A stretch of 64,000 bases of DNA. Source: Enhygromyxa salina (GTDB lineage Bacteria > Myxococcota_A > Polyangia > Nannocystales > Nannocystaceae). Below are positions 1 through 8,688 of this stretch, piece after piece (within the stretch, counting starts at the first letter, position 1; each line of letters begins with the position of its first letter). The notes beneath the pieces were generated by a model that saw only the letters and a program-made list of their open reading frames with translations, did no database searches and had not been told where the DNA came from. The stretch is from NCBI RefSeq assembly GCF_002994635.1, contig NZ_PVNL01000135.1, forward strand, positions 1-64,000, in the 5' to 3' direction. Made by a program: the position numbers and the translations under genes.

Positions 1-1611
1 CCCTTCGACAACTCGTTCACCCGCGAGCTCCCCGCCGATCCCGAGCCCGACAACTTCCGTCGAGCCGTCCACAACGCATGCTACTCGCGCGTGCACCCAA
101 CCCCGGTCGCCGCGCCCCGCCTCCTCGCATGGTCCCCCGAGGTCGCCCGCCTCATCGGCCTCCCCGAAGATCCCCAGACCACCCCCGAGCTCGCGCAGAT
201 CCTCTCGGGCAACCAGCTCCTACCAAACATGGATCCCTACGCAGCCTGCTACGGCGGCCACCAGTTCGGCAACTGGGCCGATCAGCTAGGCGACGGACGA
301 GCGATCACGCTGGGCGAAGTCCTCACGCCCACCAACCAACGCTGGGAACTCCAGCTCAAGGGCGCCGGCCCAACCCCGTACTCGCGCCGCGGAGACGGCC
401 GCGCGGTCCTGCGATCCTCCGTCCGAGAGTTCCTGTGCAGCGAAGCCATGCACCACCTCGGCGTCCCGACCACGCGCGCGCTCTCGCTGGTCGGGACCGG
501 TGACTCGGTCATGCGCGACATGTTCTACGACGGCAACGCCAAGCCCGAGCCCGGGGCGATCGTGTGTCGGGTCGCGCCGTCGTTCCTGCGCTTCGGCAAC
601 TTCGAGCTGCCGATGGCCCGGGGCGAGCACGCGATCCTGAACCAGCTGGCCGACTACGCGATCACAACCCACTTCCCGGAGCTGCTCGACCAGACCGGCG
701 GGTCGATCACCGCGGCCACCTACGCGGCGTGGTTCACCGAGGTCTGCCAGCGCACCGCCAAGATGGTCGCCGAGTGGATGCGGGTCGGGTTCGTACACGG
801 GGTCATGAACACCGACAACATGTCGATCCTGGGGCTGACGATCGACTACGGACCCTACGGCTGGATCGACGACTACGACCCGGACTGGACCCCGAACACG
901 ACCGACGCGTCGGGCCGGCGCTATCGGTTTGGCAACCAACCCCGCATTGCGATGTGGAACCTGGTCAAGTTCGCCACGGCCCTGCACCCGCTCGTGGGCA
1001 GCACCGAGCCGTTCGAGGACGGGATGCGAGCGTTCTCCGAGACGCTTGGTGAGCACACGCTGACGAGCTTCGCGGCCAAGCTGGGGCTCGAGCCGTTCGC
1101 GGATGACGAAGATCCCGAGGATCCAAGCAGCGGCGTGAGCCTGGCCAACCAGAGCATGCGGGTCCTGGCGAGCACGCCAACCGACATGACGATCTTCTAT
1201 CGCGCGCTCGCCGACGTGCCCGTACAGGCCGACGCCAGCGACGACGAGCTGCTCGCGCCGCTGTGGGCGGCGTACTACGAGGCGGACCCCAGCACGCTGC
1301 AGCCGGCGACGCGCTCGCTGACCGTGGCGTGGCTGCGCCAGCTCGGCGCGCGGGTCCGCAACGAGGGGGCCGCGCCCGACCACCGCCGCGCTCGCATGCA
1401 CGCGGCCAACCCCAAGTACGTGCTTCGCAACTACCTCGCCCAGCTCGCGATCGACAAGGCCGAGGCCGGCGATCCCTCGCTGATCAACGAGCTGCTCGAT
1501 GTGATGCGCCGCCCCTACGCGGAGCAGCCCGCCTACGAGCAGCACGCGGCCAAGCGCCCCGACTGGGCCAAGCACCGGGCCGGCTGCTCGATGCTCTCGT
1601 GCAGCTCGTGA
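1..1611 (+). CDS. selO: SelO/YdiU protein adenylyltransferase (5' partial)
   Basis: SelO is a pseudokinase-fold enzyme that transfers AMP from ATP to protein Ser/Thr/Tyr residues. The reading frame is open from base 1 and the first residues (PFDNSFTRELPADPEPDN) match the N-terminal region of the family, so the true start lies just left of the window. An internal GTG at 91 is not the start. Family blocks seen: YGGHQFGNWADQLGDGRA, LQLKGAGPTPYSRRGDGRA, the active-site region VHGVMNTDNMSILGLTIDYG, and NQPRIAMWNL. The C-terminus ends in CSMLSCSS, the Cys-containing tail that carries selenocysteine in eukaryotic homologues and Cys here. About 536 codons are visible, close to the usual 480-550. A thiolase follows after 29 bp on the same strand. 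Confidence 0.95.
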   Translation, partial: PFDNSFTRELPADPEPDNFRRAVHNACYSRVHPTPVAAPRLLAWSPEVARLIGLPEDPQTTPELAQILSGNQLLPNMDPYAACYGGHQFGNWADQLGDGRAITLGEVLTPTNQRWELQLKGAGPTPYSRRGDGRAVLRSSVREFLCSEAMHHLGVPTTRALSLVGTGDSVMRDMFYDGNAKPEPGAIVCRVAPSFLRFGNFELPMARGEHAILNQLADYAITTHFPELLDQTGGSITAATYAAWFTEVCQRTAKMVAEWMRVGFVHGVMNTDNMSILGLTIDYGPYGWIDDYDPDWTPNTTDASGRRYRFGNQPRIAMWNLVKFATALHPLVGSTEPFEDGMRAFSETLGEHTLTSFAAKLGLEPFADDEDPEDPSSGVSLANQSMRVLASTPTDMTIFYRALADVPVQADASDDELLAPLWAAYYEADPSTLQPATRSLTVAWLRQLGARVRNEGAAPDHRRARMHAANPKYVLRNYLAQLAIDKAEAGDPSLINELLDVMRRPYAEQPAYEQHAAKRPDWAKHRAGCSMLSCSS

Positions 1612-1640
1612 GTCGCCCCGTCATGAGGTAAAGCCGTGTC

Positions 1641-2876
1641 ATGAGCCGTCCCGTGTTCATCCTTGGCGGTCACCAGACCGACTTTGCGCGGCACTGGACC
1701 CGCGAGCAGCTGGGCTTGATCGATCTGATCGACGAGGCCGTCCGCGAGGGGCTGAGCGACGCCCGCGTGTCCGCGACGGAGGTCGGCTCGATCCACGTGG
1801 GCAACTTCGCGGCCGAGCGGTTCGCGGATCAGGGCCACCTCGGCGGGCTGGTGGTCGAGGCCTGCCGCGCACTCGAGGGCAAGCCGTCGGCGCGGCACGA
1901 GGCGGCGTGTGCCTCGGGCAGCGTGGCGATCATGGCCGCGCGCGCCGAGCTGCTGGCGGGCCTCCACGAGGTCGCGCTGGTCGTGGGCGTCGAGCTGATG
2001 CGCAACGTACCTGGCCGGCTCGCCGCCCAGCACCTCGCGCCCGCGGCCTGGGCCCCCGCTGAGACCGAGGGCGTCGCGTTCTTGTGGCCGCAGCTGTTCT
2101 CGGATCTCGCCCAGACCTACGCGCGGCGCTACGGGCTCGACCGCGCCCACCTCGTCGCGCTGGCCCAGCAGGCGTTCGCCAACGCCAAGCGCAACCCCAA
2201 GGCCCAGACCCGCGGGTGGGAGCTCAGCCCCGCGAGCTTCAGCGAAGACGACGCGATCAACCCGGTGATCGCGGGCCAGGTTCGGCGTCACGATTGCTCG
2301 CAGATCACCGACGGCGCGGCCTCGCTGGTGCTCGCCACCGAGGCCTACGCTCGCAGCTGGGCGGCCGCGCAGGGGCTCACGCTCGCTGATCTCCCCCGCA
2401 TCGAGGGGGTCGGCCATCGCACCGCCAGGATCTCGTTCGCGGGCAAGCTCGCCGACAGCGAGGATCAACCCCACGTGTTCCCGCAGGTCCACCGCTGCAT
2501 TCAGGACGCGCTCACCGAGGCCGGGCTGGACTCGTGGCGAGGGCTGGATCTGGTCGAGACCCACGACTGCTTCACCAGCACGTTCTATATGGCGATCGAT
2601 CACTTCGGGCTCACGCCTCCGGGCCAGAGCTTCCGGGCGATCGAAGCGGGCACCATTGCGTTCGGGGGCGCGTGCCCGTTCAACCCCTCGGGTGGGCTGA
2701 TCGGGCTCGGGCACCCGGTCGGGGCGACCGGCGTGCGTATGGTCCTGGACGCGACCCGGCAGGTCAGCGGGCGGGCCGAAGCCTGCCAGGTTGACGGCGC
2801 GAGCCGGGCAGCGACGCTGAACATCGGTGGCAGCGCGACGACCTCGGTTTGTTTCGTGGTCGCCCGTGGGAACTGA
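1641..2876 (+). CDS. Thiolase / acetyl-CoA acetyltransferase family protein
   Basis: A 411-aa thiolase-fold protein, predicted to catalyse acyl-CoA thiolysis or condensation in fatty-acid or sterol-like degradation. The nucleophilic Cys is C90 in HEAACASGSVA. The conserved C-terminal block FNPSGGLIGLGHPVGATG carries the catalytic His (about residue 358). A Cys-containing block ETHDCFT lies before it. The tail (NIGGSATTS) differs from the CxG second-cysteine motif of classical degradative thiolases and is nearer the SCP-x-like or unclassified acetyl-CoA acetyltransferases. ATG at 1641 is preceded by GAGGT (1625-1629). Substrate cannot be read from the sequence. Confidence 0.88.
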   Translation: MSRPVFILGGHQTDFARHWTREQLGLIDLIDEAVREGLSDARVSATEVGSIHVGNFAAERFADQGHLGGLVVEACRALEGKPSARHEAACASGSVAIMAARAELLAGLHEVALVVGVELMRNVPGRLAAQHLAPAAWAPAETEGVAFLWPQLFSDLAQTYARRYGLDRAHLVALAQQAFANAKRNPKAQTRGWELSPASFSEDDAINPVIAGQVRRHDCSQITDGAASLVLATEAYARSWAAAQGLTLADLPRIEGVGHRTARISFAGKLADSEDQPHVFPQVHRCIQDALTEAGLDSWRGLDLVETHDCFTSTFYMAIDHFGLTPPGQSFRAIEAGTIAFGGACPFNPSGGLIGLGHPVGATGVRMVLDATRQVSGRAEACQVDGASRAATLNIGGSATTSVCFVVARGN

Positions 2877-3221
2877 AATTCATAGGGGTATTGGCCGAAT
2901 GGCCATGATCGACAGTACATACATTGTCCATTGGCACACCTGACCGTCTTCTGTCATTCAATGGTACGTATCCCATCATGCACATGTCGGGGCCGCTAAA
3001 GTTCGATGAGCCGTGAGCACCCATCTGGGACACGTACAGGGGCGTAGTGGAGCTCGCCTCACGATCATGTCAAAGACTGAAAGTATGGCCTTTCGCCCGG
3101 GCAAATTGCCTCATGGTCGCGCAATATCACGAATATGCGCCAGCGAACCCGCAAATTTTCGCTGTAGTTGGTCTCAGGACCAGGTTCGCTCATTCTGATC
3201 TCCTGCTAGGATTCATTCGAG
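2877..3221. other. Intergenic gap, AT-richer than surroundings, no gene seen
   Basis: This 345-bp stretch is visibly richer in A/T than the genes on either side. Short open frames within it (for example 3013-3198) show no G/C third-position bias and no recognisable protein. It probably holds the promoter and leader of the kinase gene that starts near 3222-3294. No convincing terminator hairpin was seen after the thiolase. Confidence 0.5.
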
Positions 3222-6200
3222 TTGGCACCGTTGGATGATCACCGGGCTCTGACTGACGCGTCGACGGCTGCGCGTCGCCGCCGAAGCGCGACCGTGATTG
3301 ATCACACCTGGCATGAGTCTCAATCCCCGGCGAGCCAGTCCTCGCTGGCGATCGCAGATCGGGTCGCCCGGGCCAAGCACGCCAGGCTGAACCACGCTGG
3401 GGGCCCGGACCACGAGCCGGTGGTGCTCGGCAACTATGAACTCGAGCGGCTCGTGGGCGCTGGCGGCATGGGCCAGGTGTTCGCGGCGCGCTCGCTCGAG
3501 ACCGGCGCGCGGGTGGCCTTGAAGCTGCTGCACCGGTCCAGCAGCACGGCCCTGCTGCGGCTCAAGCAGGAGTTCCGAGTGCTCGCGGACGTCGAGCACC
3601 ACAACCTGGTCAAGCTCGAGGAGCTGGTCGTACCGCCCGAGGGCGAGCCGTTCTTCACGATGGAGCTGATCGACGGGGTGCCGTTCGTCGAGTACGTGCG
3701 CGGGCGAACGCCTCGGGGCCAATTGCCCAATCAAATTCGCCTGCGCCGCACGCTTCGACAGCTGCTCGAGGCGCTCGAGCACCTGCACCTGCGCGGCTAC
3801 GTGCACCGGGATCTCAAGCCCTCGAACGTGCTCGTCGCCAACGACGGGCGGGTGGCCGTGCTCGACTTTGGTCTGGTCTGCGGCCTGTTTGGTCAAGCGG
3901 GCCCGGTCGAACACGACGCGCCCCACCATCCAAGCCCGCTCGAGCACAGCAGCTTGGTCGTGCACGCGGACGCGGCCGGCGACGACATCGTGGTCGGGAC
4001 GCCGGCGTACATGGCCCCTGAGCAGGCTCAGCTTGGCCAGGCCGGTCCAGCCGCGGATCTCTACGCCGTCGGGGTGATCCTGTATGAGTGTCTGTGCGGG
4101 GTGCGGCCGTTCATGGGTCGCCCACAGCAGGTCTTGCTCGCCAAGATCGACGAGTCCGCCCCCGATCCGCTGGTTCGGGTCCCGCGGGCCGACAAAGATC
4201 TGCTCGAGCTGTGTCGCGGGATGCTGGCTCGAGATCCCAGCCAGCGACCCAGCGCCAGCGATGCGCTCGCCTGCCTCGACAACGCACCGCGCACGCTCGG
4301 TCGCGCGGAGCGGTTCGTCGGTCGCCTCAGCGAGCTCGCGCAGCTCGACCGGGCGCTCGCGGTGGTCCGCGGCCAGGTCCCTGGCCAGGCCCACTCGGTC
4401 GCAATGATGCTGCGGGGGCCGAGCGGTCAAGGTAAGTCGGCGCTGCTGCAGCGCTGGGCTTCGCAGCTCGATTCCGAGTCCACCTTGGTGCTGCGCGGCC
4501 GCTGCTTCGAGCGTGAGTCGATCGCCTACAAGGGGCTGGACACGGTCGTCGACGCGCTGTCGCGGCACCTTCGCCAGCTGTCCGAGCGCGAGCGCGCCGG
4601 GTTGATGCCGACCCACGTTGGGTCGCTGATCCGCCTGTTCCCGGTGCTCGAGGGCATCTGGCCTGCGCCGCTCGAGCCGAGCCGCAGCGTCGGGCCGGCC
4701 GAGCAGCGGGGGCTGGCGCTGGCGAGCCTGCGTGAGCTCCTGCGGGGCATCGCCGTCGAGCGCCCCACCGTCGTGATGCTCGACGACTTCCACTGGGCCG
4801 ACACCGACAGCGCGCGCCTGCTGCGGCTGGTGCTCGACGATCCAGGTGGACCGCCGCTGTTGCTGGTCGTCGCGTTTCGGGAGCCGCCCCAGCCCTGCGA
4901 GGCCGCGGCGGAGCTGCGGGCCCTGAGCCAGGGTCGGCGCGTCGACGTGCGTGAGCTCGAGCTGGGCGGGCTGACCTGGTCGGAGGCCCGCGAGCTGGTG
5001 CTGCCCAGCTTTGGGGATGATGGCCGCGACAGTCGGCTGATCGCGCGGGCCAAGGCCCTGGTCCGCGACAGCGGCGGCAACCCGCTGCACCTGTGCGAGC
5101 TGATCCGCAGCCAGGATCTCGAGCTCGACGCGGAGCTGGATCTCGACGTGTTGATCGCGGGCCGCGTCGAGGCCCTCGAGCCCAGCTTGCGCCAGGCGCT
5201 GGCCTTCATCGCGCTCGCCAACGGTCCGATCGCGCGGGCGGTGATCCTCGCGGCCGGAGCCAGCAGCGACGATCTCGAGGCCCTGATCGACGCGGAGTTG
5301 GTGTGGCTGCCCGAGCTCGACGACGAGCTGATCGAGGTCACCCACGACCGCATTCGCGAGGCGGTGCTCGGCGAGTTCGCCAGCGAGACGCTGCCGCTGC
5401 TGCACCTGCGCCTGGCGGTCGCGCTGGCCGAGCACGACACCGACGCGGAGCTCATCGCCGAGCACTTCGAGCGCAGCGGCCAGCCACTGCTCGCGCTGAC
5501 CTACGCCGAGCGAGCGGCCCGCCAGGCCATGGGCACGCTCGCGTTCAGCCGCGCGGTGACCTGGTATCAGCGCTGCCTCGACTGGCTCCCCACCCACGCC
5601 GACCCCGAGCGCCGCGCTGGGCTCGAGCGCAGCATGGCCGAGGCCTGCGCGAACTCGGGTCGCCTGGTCGAGGCGGCCCACCTGCTACTGGCCCAGGCGC
5701 GCACGCAACCAGCCCTGGACGCCCACGCGCTGCGGGCCAAGGCCGTGGAGTACCTGCTCAAGGCGGGGCGCCTGCGCGAGGGGCTGGACGAGGTTGCGAC
5801 GGTGCTGCGCTCGGTCGGGTTGACGTACCCCACTCGCGGCGCGCAGCTGCATGGCGCCGCGTTGTTCTACCGGCGCGGCCTGGCCCGGGATCTAGATAAT
5901 TTCCTCACCCGCGGGGAGCTCGGCGTTCCCGAGCCCGAGCGCAGCGGCGAGCGAGCGTTGCTCCGCGCCCAAGCTGGGATCTGCGCGACCGTGTCCGAGA
6001 GCCTGGTCGCGCACCAGGGGCTGATCTCGCTGTACTTCTTGTGTCGCTGGCGACGGCTCGCGGGCGAGCTGGGCGACCCACTCCTGTTCGCTCGCGCGCT
6101 GGGCATGGACGCGATCGTGTCGAGTTCGCTCGGTGATCCCGAGCGCGGCCGCGAGCTGCTGACCGTCGCCCGCCAGCTCAGCGGCGAGCACGTCGTCAAC

Positions 6201-7109
6201 GGCCTGATGTTGGAGCTGTCCAGCGCCTCGGTCGAGGCCTTCGCTGACAACTGGGGGCTCGCGGTCGCGCGCGTCGAGCAGGCGCTGCCCAAGATCGGCG
6301 CGTGCTCCGACCTACAGTGGGAGCGACGCATGGCGATCGACTTGCTGAGCTGGACCAGCATCGAAGCCGGCGACTACCGCTCGTCGATCACCCTGACGCG
6401 GCGGGCCATGAAGGTCGCGGTCGACGTCGGCGACGTGAAGGGGGTCCGCGCCAGCGCCGGGCTGCTCGCGTGGGCGCTGGTGTGCGCGGGCGAGCTCGAG
6501 GAGGCGCAGCGCGTGCTCGAGGACGCCCGCGCCTATCAGCGCCAGCTCGTCGCGGATGACTCCGTCGATCACTTCGACCTCGCCGATGTGCTGCGCGACT
6601 TCGCGTGGATCCGCCTGCTGCTTCGGACCGAGCGAGCGACCGAGGCGGTCGCCGTGGCCGAGCAGCTGCCTGCCAAGCTGCAGCGGCTCGGACTGTGGCG
6701 GCTCCCCTCCTACCGGGGCACGGCCCTGGCGCTGATCGGCTTCGCCAACCTTCACGCCCAGCTGCGCGAGCCCACGGCTCGACGTCGGTGGAAGCTGCGC
6801 TCGATCGCTCGCAAGCTGCGGGGTGGCACGAGCCACCAGCGAGGCAACGCGGCGCTGATCGACGCCACGCTCGAGCAGCTCGACGGCAAGCCCGCCCGCG
6901 CCGCCGCGGCGCTGGCCGAGGCCGAGACCTGGTTTGCGGGCGCGGGTGCGATGGCCAGCCTGGCCGCCGCTCGCTACCGTCGCGCCGCGTTGGTCGCAGG
7001 TGAGCAACGCGAGGCCCTGCTCGCCAAGGCCACGGAGTACTTCACTGCCCAGCAGATCCGCCGGCCCGAGGGGCTGATCTCGATCTTGGCCCCGGCCCCG
7101 CTGCGCTGA
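3222..7109 (+). CDS. Ser/Thr protein kinase fused to STAND-like ATPase and TPR-like region
   Basis: A 1295-aa multidomain signalling protein. Residues about 72-350 are a complete eukaryote-like kinase: glycine loop LVGAGGMGQVF, Lys101 in VALKLL, HRDLKPSN (Asp197), DFG at 215-217, and GTPAYMAPEQ. Next is a P-loop ATPase region with Walker A GPSGQGKS (about 399-406) and Walker B VVMLDDFHWAD (about 517-527). The remaining ~600 residues are Ala/Leu/Glu-rich helical repeats, probably TPR-like. The order resembles PknK-type kinases common in myxobacteria. The start is uncertain: TTG at 3222 gives the longest frame, and GTG at 3294 (codon 25) is a plausible alternative. No transmembrane segment was seen, so it is probably cytoplasmic. 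The acyltransferase gene follows after 24 bp. Confidence 0.9.
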   Translation: MAPLDDHRALTDASTAARRRRSATVIDHTWHESQSPASQSSLAIADRVARAKHARLNHAGGPDHEPVVLGNYELERLVGAGGMGQVFAARSLETGARVALKLLHRSSSTALLRLKQEFRVLADVEHHNLVKLEELVVPPEGEPFFTMELIDGVPFVEYVRGRTPRGQLPNQIRLRRTLRQLLEALEHLHLRGYVHRDLKPSNVLVANDGRVAVLDFGLVCGLFGQAGPVEHDAPHHPSPLEHSSLVVHADAAGDDIVVGTPAYMAPEQAQLGQAGPAADLYAVGVILYECLCGVRPFMGRPQQVLLAKIDESAPDPLVRVPRADKDLLELCRGMLARDPSQRPSASDALACLDNAPRTLGRAERFVGRLSELAQLDRALAVVRGQVPGQAHSVAMMLRGPSGQGKSALLQRWASQLDSESTLVLRGRCFERESIAYKGLDTVVDALSRHLRQLSERERAGLMPTHVGSLIRLFPVLEGIWPAPLEPSRSVGPAEQRGLALASLRELLRGIAVERPTVVMLDDFHWADTDSARLLRLVLDDPGGPPLLLVVAFREPPQPCEAAAELRALSQGRRVDVRELELGGLTWSEARELVLPSFGDDGRDSRLIARAKALVRDSGGNPLHLCELIRSQDLELDAELDLDVLIAGRVEALEPSLRQALAFIALANGPIARAVILAAGASSDDLEALIDAELVWLPELDDELIEVTHDRIREAVLGEFASETLPLLHLRLAVALAEHDTDAELIAEHFERSGQPLLALTYAERAARQAMGTLAFSRAVTWYQRCLDWLPTHADPERRAGLERSMAEACANSGRLVEAAHLLLAQARTQPALDAHALRAKAVEYLLKAGRLREGLDEVATVLRSVGLTYPTRGAQLHGAALFYRRGLARDLDNFLTRGELGVPEPERSGERALLRAQAGICATVSESLVAHQGLISLYFLCRWRRLAGELGDPLLFARALGMDAIVSSSLGDPERGRELLTVARQLSGEHVVNGLMLELSSASVEAFADNWGLAVARVEQALPKIGACSDLQWERRMAIDLLSWTSIEAGDYRSSITLTRRAMKVAVDVGDVKGVRASAGLLAWALVCAGELEEAQRVLEDARAYQRQLVADDSVDHFDLADVLRDFAWIRLLLRTERATEAVAVAEQLPAKLQRLGLWRLPSYRGTALALIGFANLHAQLREPTARRRWKLRSIARKLRGGTSHQRGNAALIDATLEQLDGKPARAAAALAEAETWFAGAGAMASLAAARYRRAALVAGEQREALLAKATEYFTAQQIRRPEGLISILAPAPLR

Positions 7110-7133
7110 CGCACGAGTGCTATCGTCGCGCTC

Positions 7134-8516
7134 GTGGTCGCTCCGGCACCGACGCCGCTGTACCGCGCACTGCGGATGTCGGCTCGCGTCTCGCTGGGCC
7201 TGTTCTATCGGCACATCGAGGTCACGGGGCTCGAGCACCTCGAGCAGCTCGAGCACGGGGTGCCAACGATCCTGGCCTCGACCCACCCCAACTCGATCGT
7301 GGATCCGCTGCTCGTCGGCCTGTTCGAGCAGCGTCCGGTGACCTTCTGCGCCCGCGACGGGTTGTTTCGGGTCCCGGTGTTTGGGGCGCTGCTGCGCTCG
7401 GTCGGCGCGGTGCCGATCCGTCGGCGCAGCGACCACGCCGCCAGCGCGGTCGACAACGACGACGCGTTCGCGGCCTGTCGCGCCGTGCTGGCGGGGGGCG
7501 GCGTGATCTCGATCTTCCCCGAGGGCAAGACCCACGCGCGCATGCGGGTCGAGCCGATCAAGACGGGTGTGGCCCGCATTGCGATCGACGCCGAGCGCAG
7601 CGCGGGTCCCCTCGACGTCCACATCGTCCCGGTCGGGCTCAACTACCTGGTCCGCGAGGCGTTTCGCAGCGACGTCCACGTGGCCTTTGGTCCGCCGATC
7701 CGCGTGGCGGCGCTGCTGGATCCAGCCACCGATCCTGCGACCTTGGTGCGGGCGCTGACCGAGCGGGTCGGGGAGTCGATGCGCGCGCTCGCGGTCCACG
7801 TCGAGCGTGAGGAAGACGAGCGGCTGATCGCCCAGGTCACCGCGATCATCGTGGGGATCCGCGACGCCGAGGGTCTCGACGGCGAGGGTCAGTCGCCGGC
7901 CGAGCGCACCGCGTTGGCCCGGCGGGTGATCGACGCCTACCGCTGGCTCGAGGACCACGATCCGATCCGCTGCGCCCGCCTGCGCACCCGCGTGATCCGC
8001 TACCTCGACGAGCGCCGCAGCCTCGGGTACGGCGGGGTCGAGACCGCCCTGCAAGGCCGCCGCGAGCGACGGCACGGCCGCGAAGATCGGTCGATCCTCG
8101 GCCCGGTTGCGCTGCTGCTCGGGGCCCCGCTCGCGGCGCTCGGGGTCGCAACCTCGATCCTCCCGTTCTTGATCGTGCGCCTGCTGCTGCTGATCGGCCG
8201 CCCCACCACGTATCGGATCGCGCTGACCAAGCTGCTCGGGGGCATGGTGCTGTATGGCGTGTGGTTTGCGCTGCTGACCTGGAGCGTGTTGAGAGCGGTC
8301 GGCCCCGGCGCGGCGCTCGGCGTTGGGCTGGCTCTGATGCCGCTGACCGTGTTCACCCACCGGTATTTGATCGATCTCCGGCTCTATCGGTTCGGGCTGC
8401 GCAAGAACCTGCGACGCGTGGTCCAACGCCGCCGGTTCGCGCGGCTGCGGGTCGAGCGTGACCGCCTGACCCAGGAGCTCGCGCAGCTGCGCCAGACCTA
8501 CCTGGGAAGTCAGTGA
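7134..8516 (+). CDS. PlsC-like 1-acyl-glycerol-phosphate acyltransferase
   Basis: A 460-aa acyltransferase predicted to acylate glycerol-phosphate or lysophospholipid substrates at the membrane. The active-site block is STHPNSIVDPLL (His51, Asp57) and the second block is FPEGKTHARMR (about 128-138). The first ~260 residues carry the catalytic domain. The C-terminal half has at least two hydrophobic spans (VALLLGAPLAALGVATSILP and GMVLYGVWFALLTWSVL) followed by a basic, helical tail. It is longer than classical PlsC (about 240 aa) and resembles the larger membrane-anchored COG0204 proteins. GTG at 7134 is the only start close to the N-terminal homology. It sits 24 bp after the kinase gene and may be cotranscribed with it. 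Confidence 0.86.
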   Translation: MVAPAPTPLYRALRMSARVSLGLFYRHIEVTGLEHLEQLEHGVPTILASTHPNSIVDPLLVGLFEQRPVTFCARDGLFRVPVFGALLRSVGAVPIRRRSDHAASAVDNDDAFAACRAVLAGGGVISIFPEGKTHARMRVEPIKTGVARIAIDAERSAGPLDVHIVPVGLNYLVREAFRSDVHVAFGPPIRVAALLDPATDPATLVRALTERVGESMRALAVHVEREEDERLIAQVTAIIVGIRDAEGLDGEGQSPAERTALARRVIDAYRWLEDHDPIRCARLRTRVIRYLDERRSLGYGGVETALQGRRERRHGREDRSILGPVALLLGAPLAALGVATSILPFLIVRLLLLIGRPTTYRIALTKLLGGMVLYGVWFALLTWSVLRAVGPGAALGVGLALMPLTVFTHRYLIDLRLYRFGLRKNLRRVVQRRRFARLRVERDRLTQELAQLRQTYLGSQ

Positions 8517-8688
8517 CCCCACAGGTGCCTCACGCCGACTGCAGCCGCTGCGCGTCCGCGGGCGCGTGTGTGGCTCGACTGGAAGGCTCTCGGCGCATTT
8601 CCTGCCGGCATGGGCCGCGCAGCGTGGGGAGAAAAAATCTGGCAAGAAGTCTTCGGGACCGAGACCCTCTCCCTCATGGTCCCGACCC

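Noticed and set aside
3213-5681. Long minus-strand open frame opposite the kinase/ATPase gene (822 aa).
   Set aside because: It is antisense to clear kinase and P-loop motifs; long antisense frames are expected at this GC content, and no domain was recognised in it.
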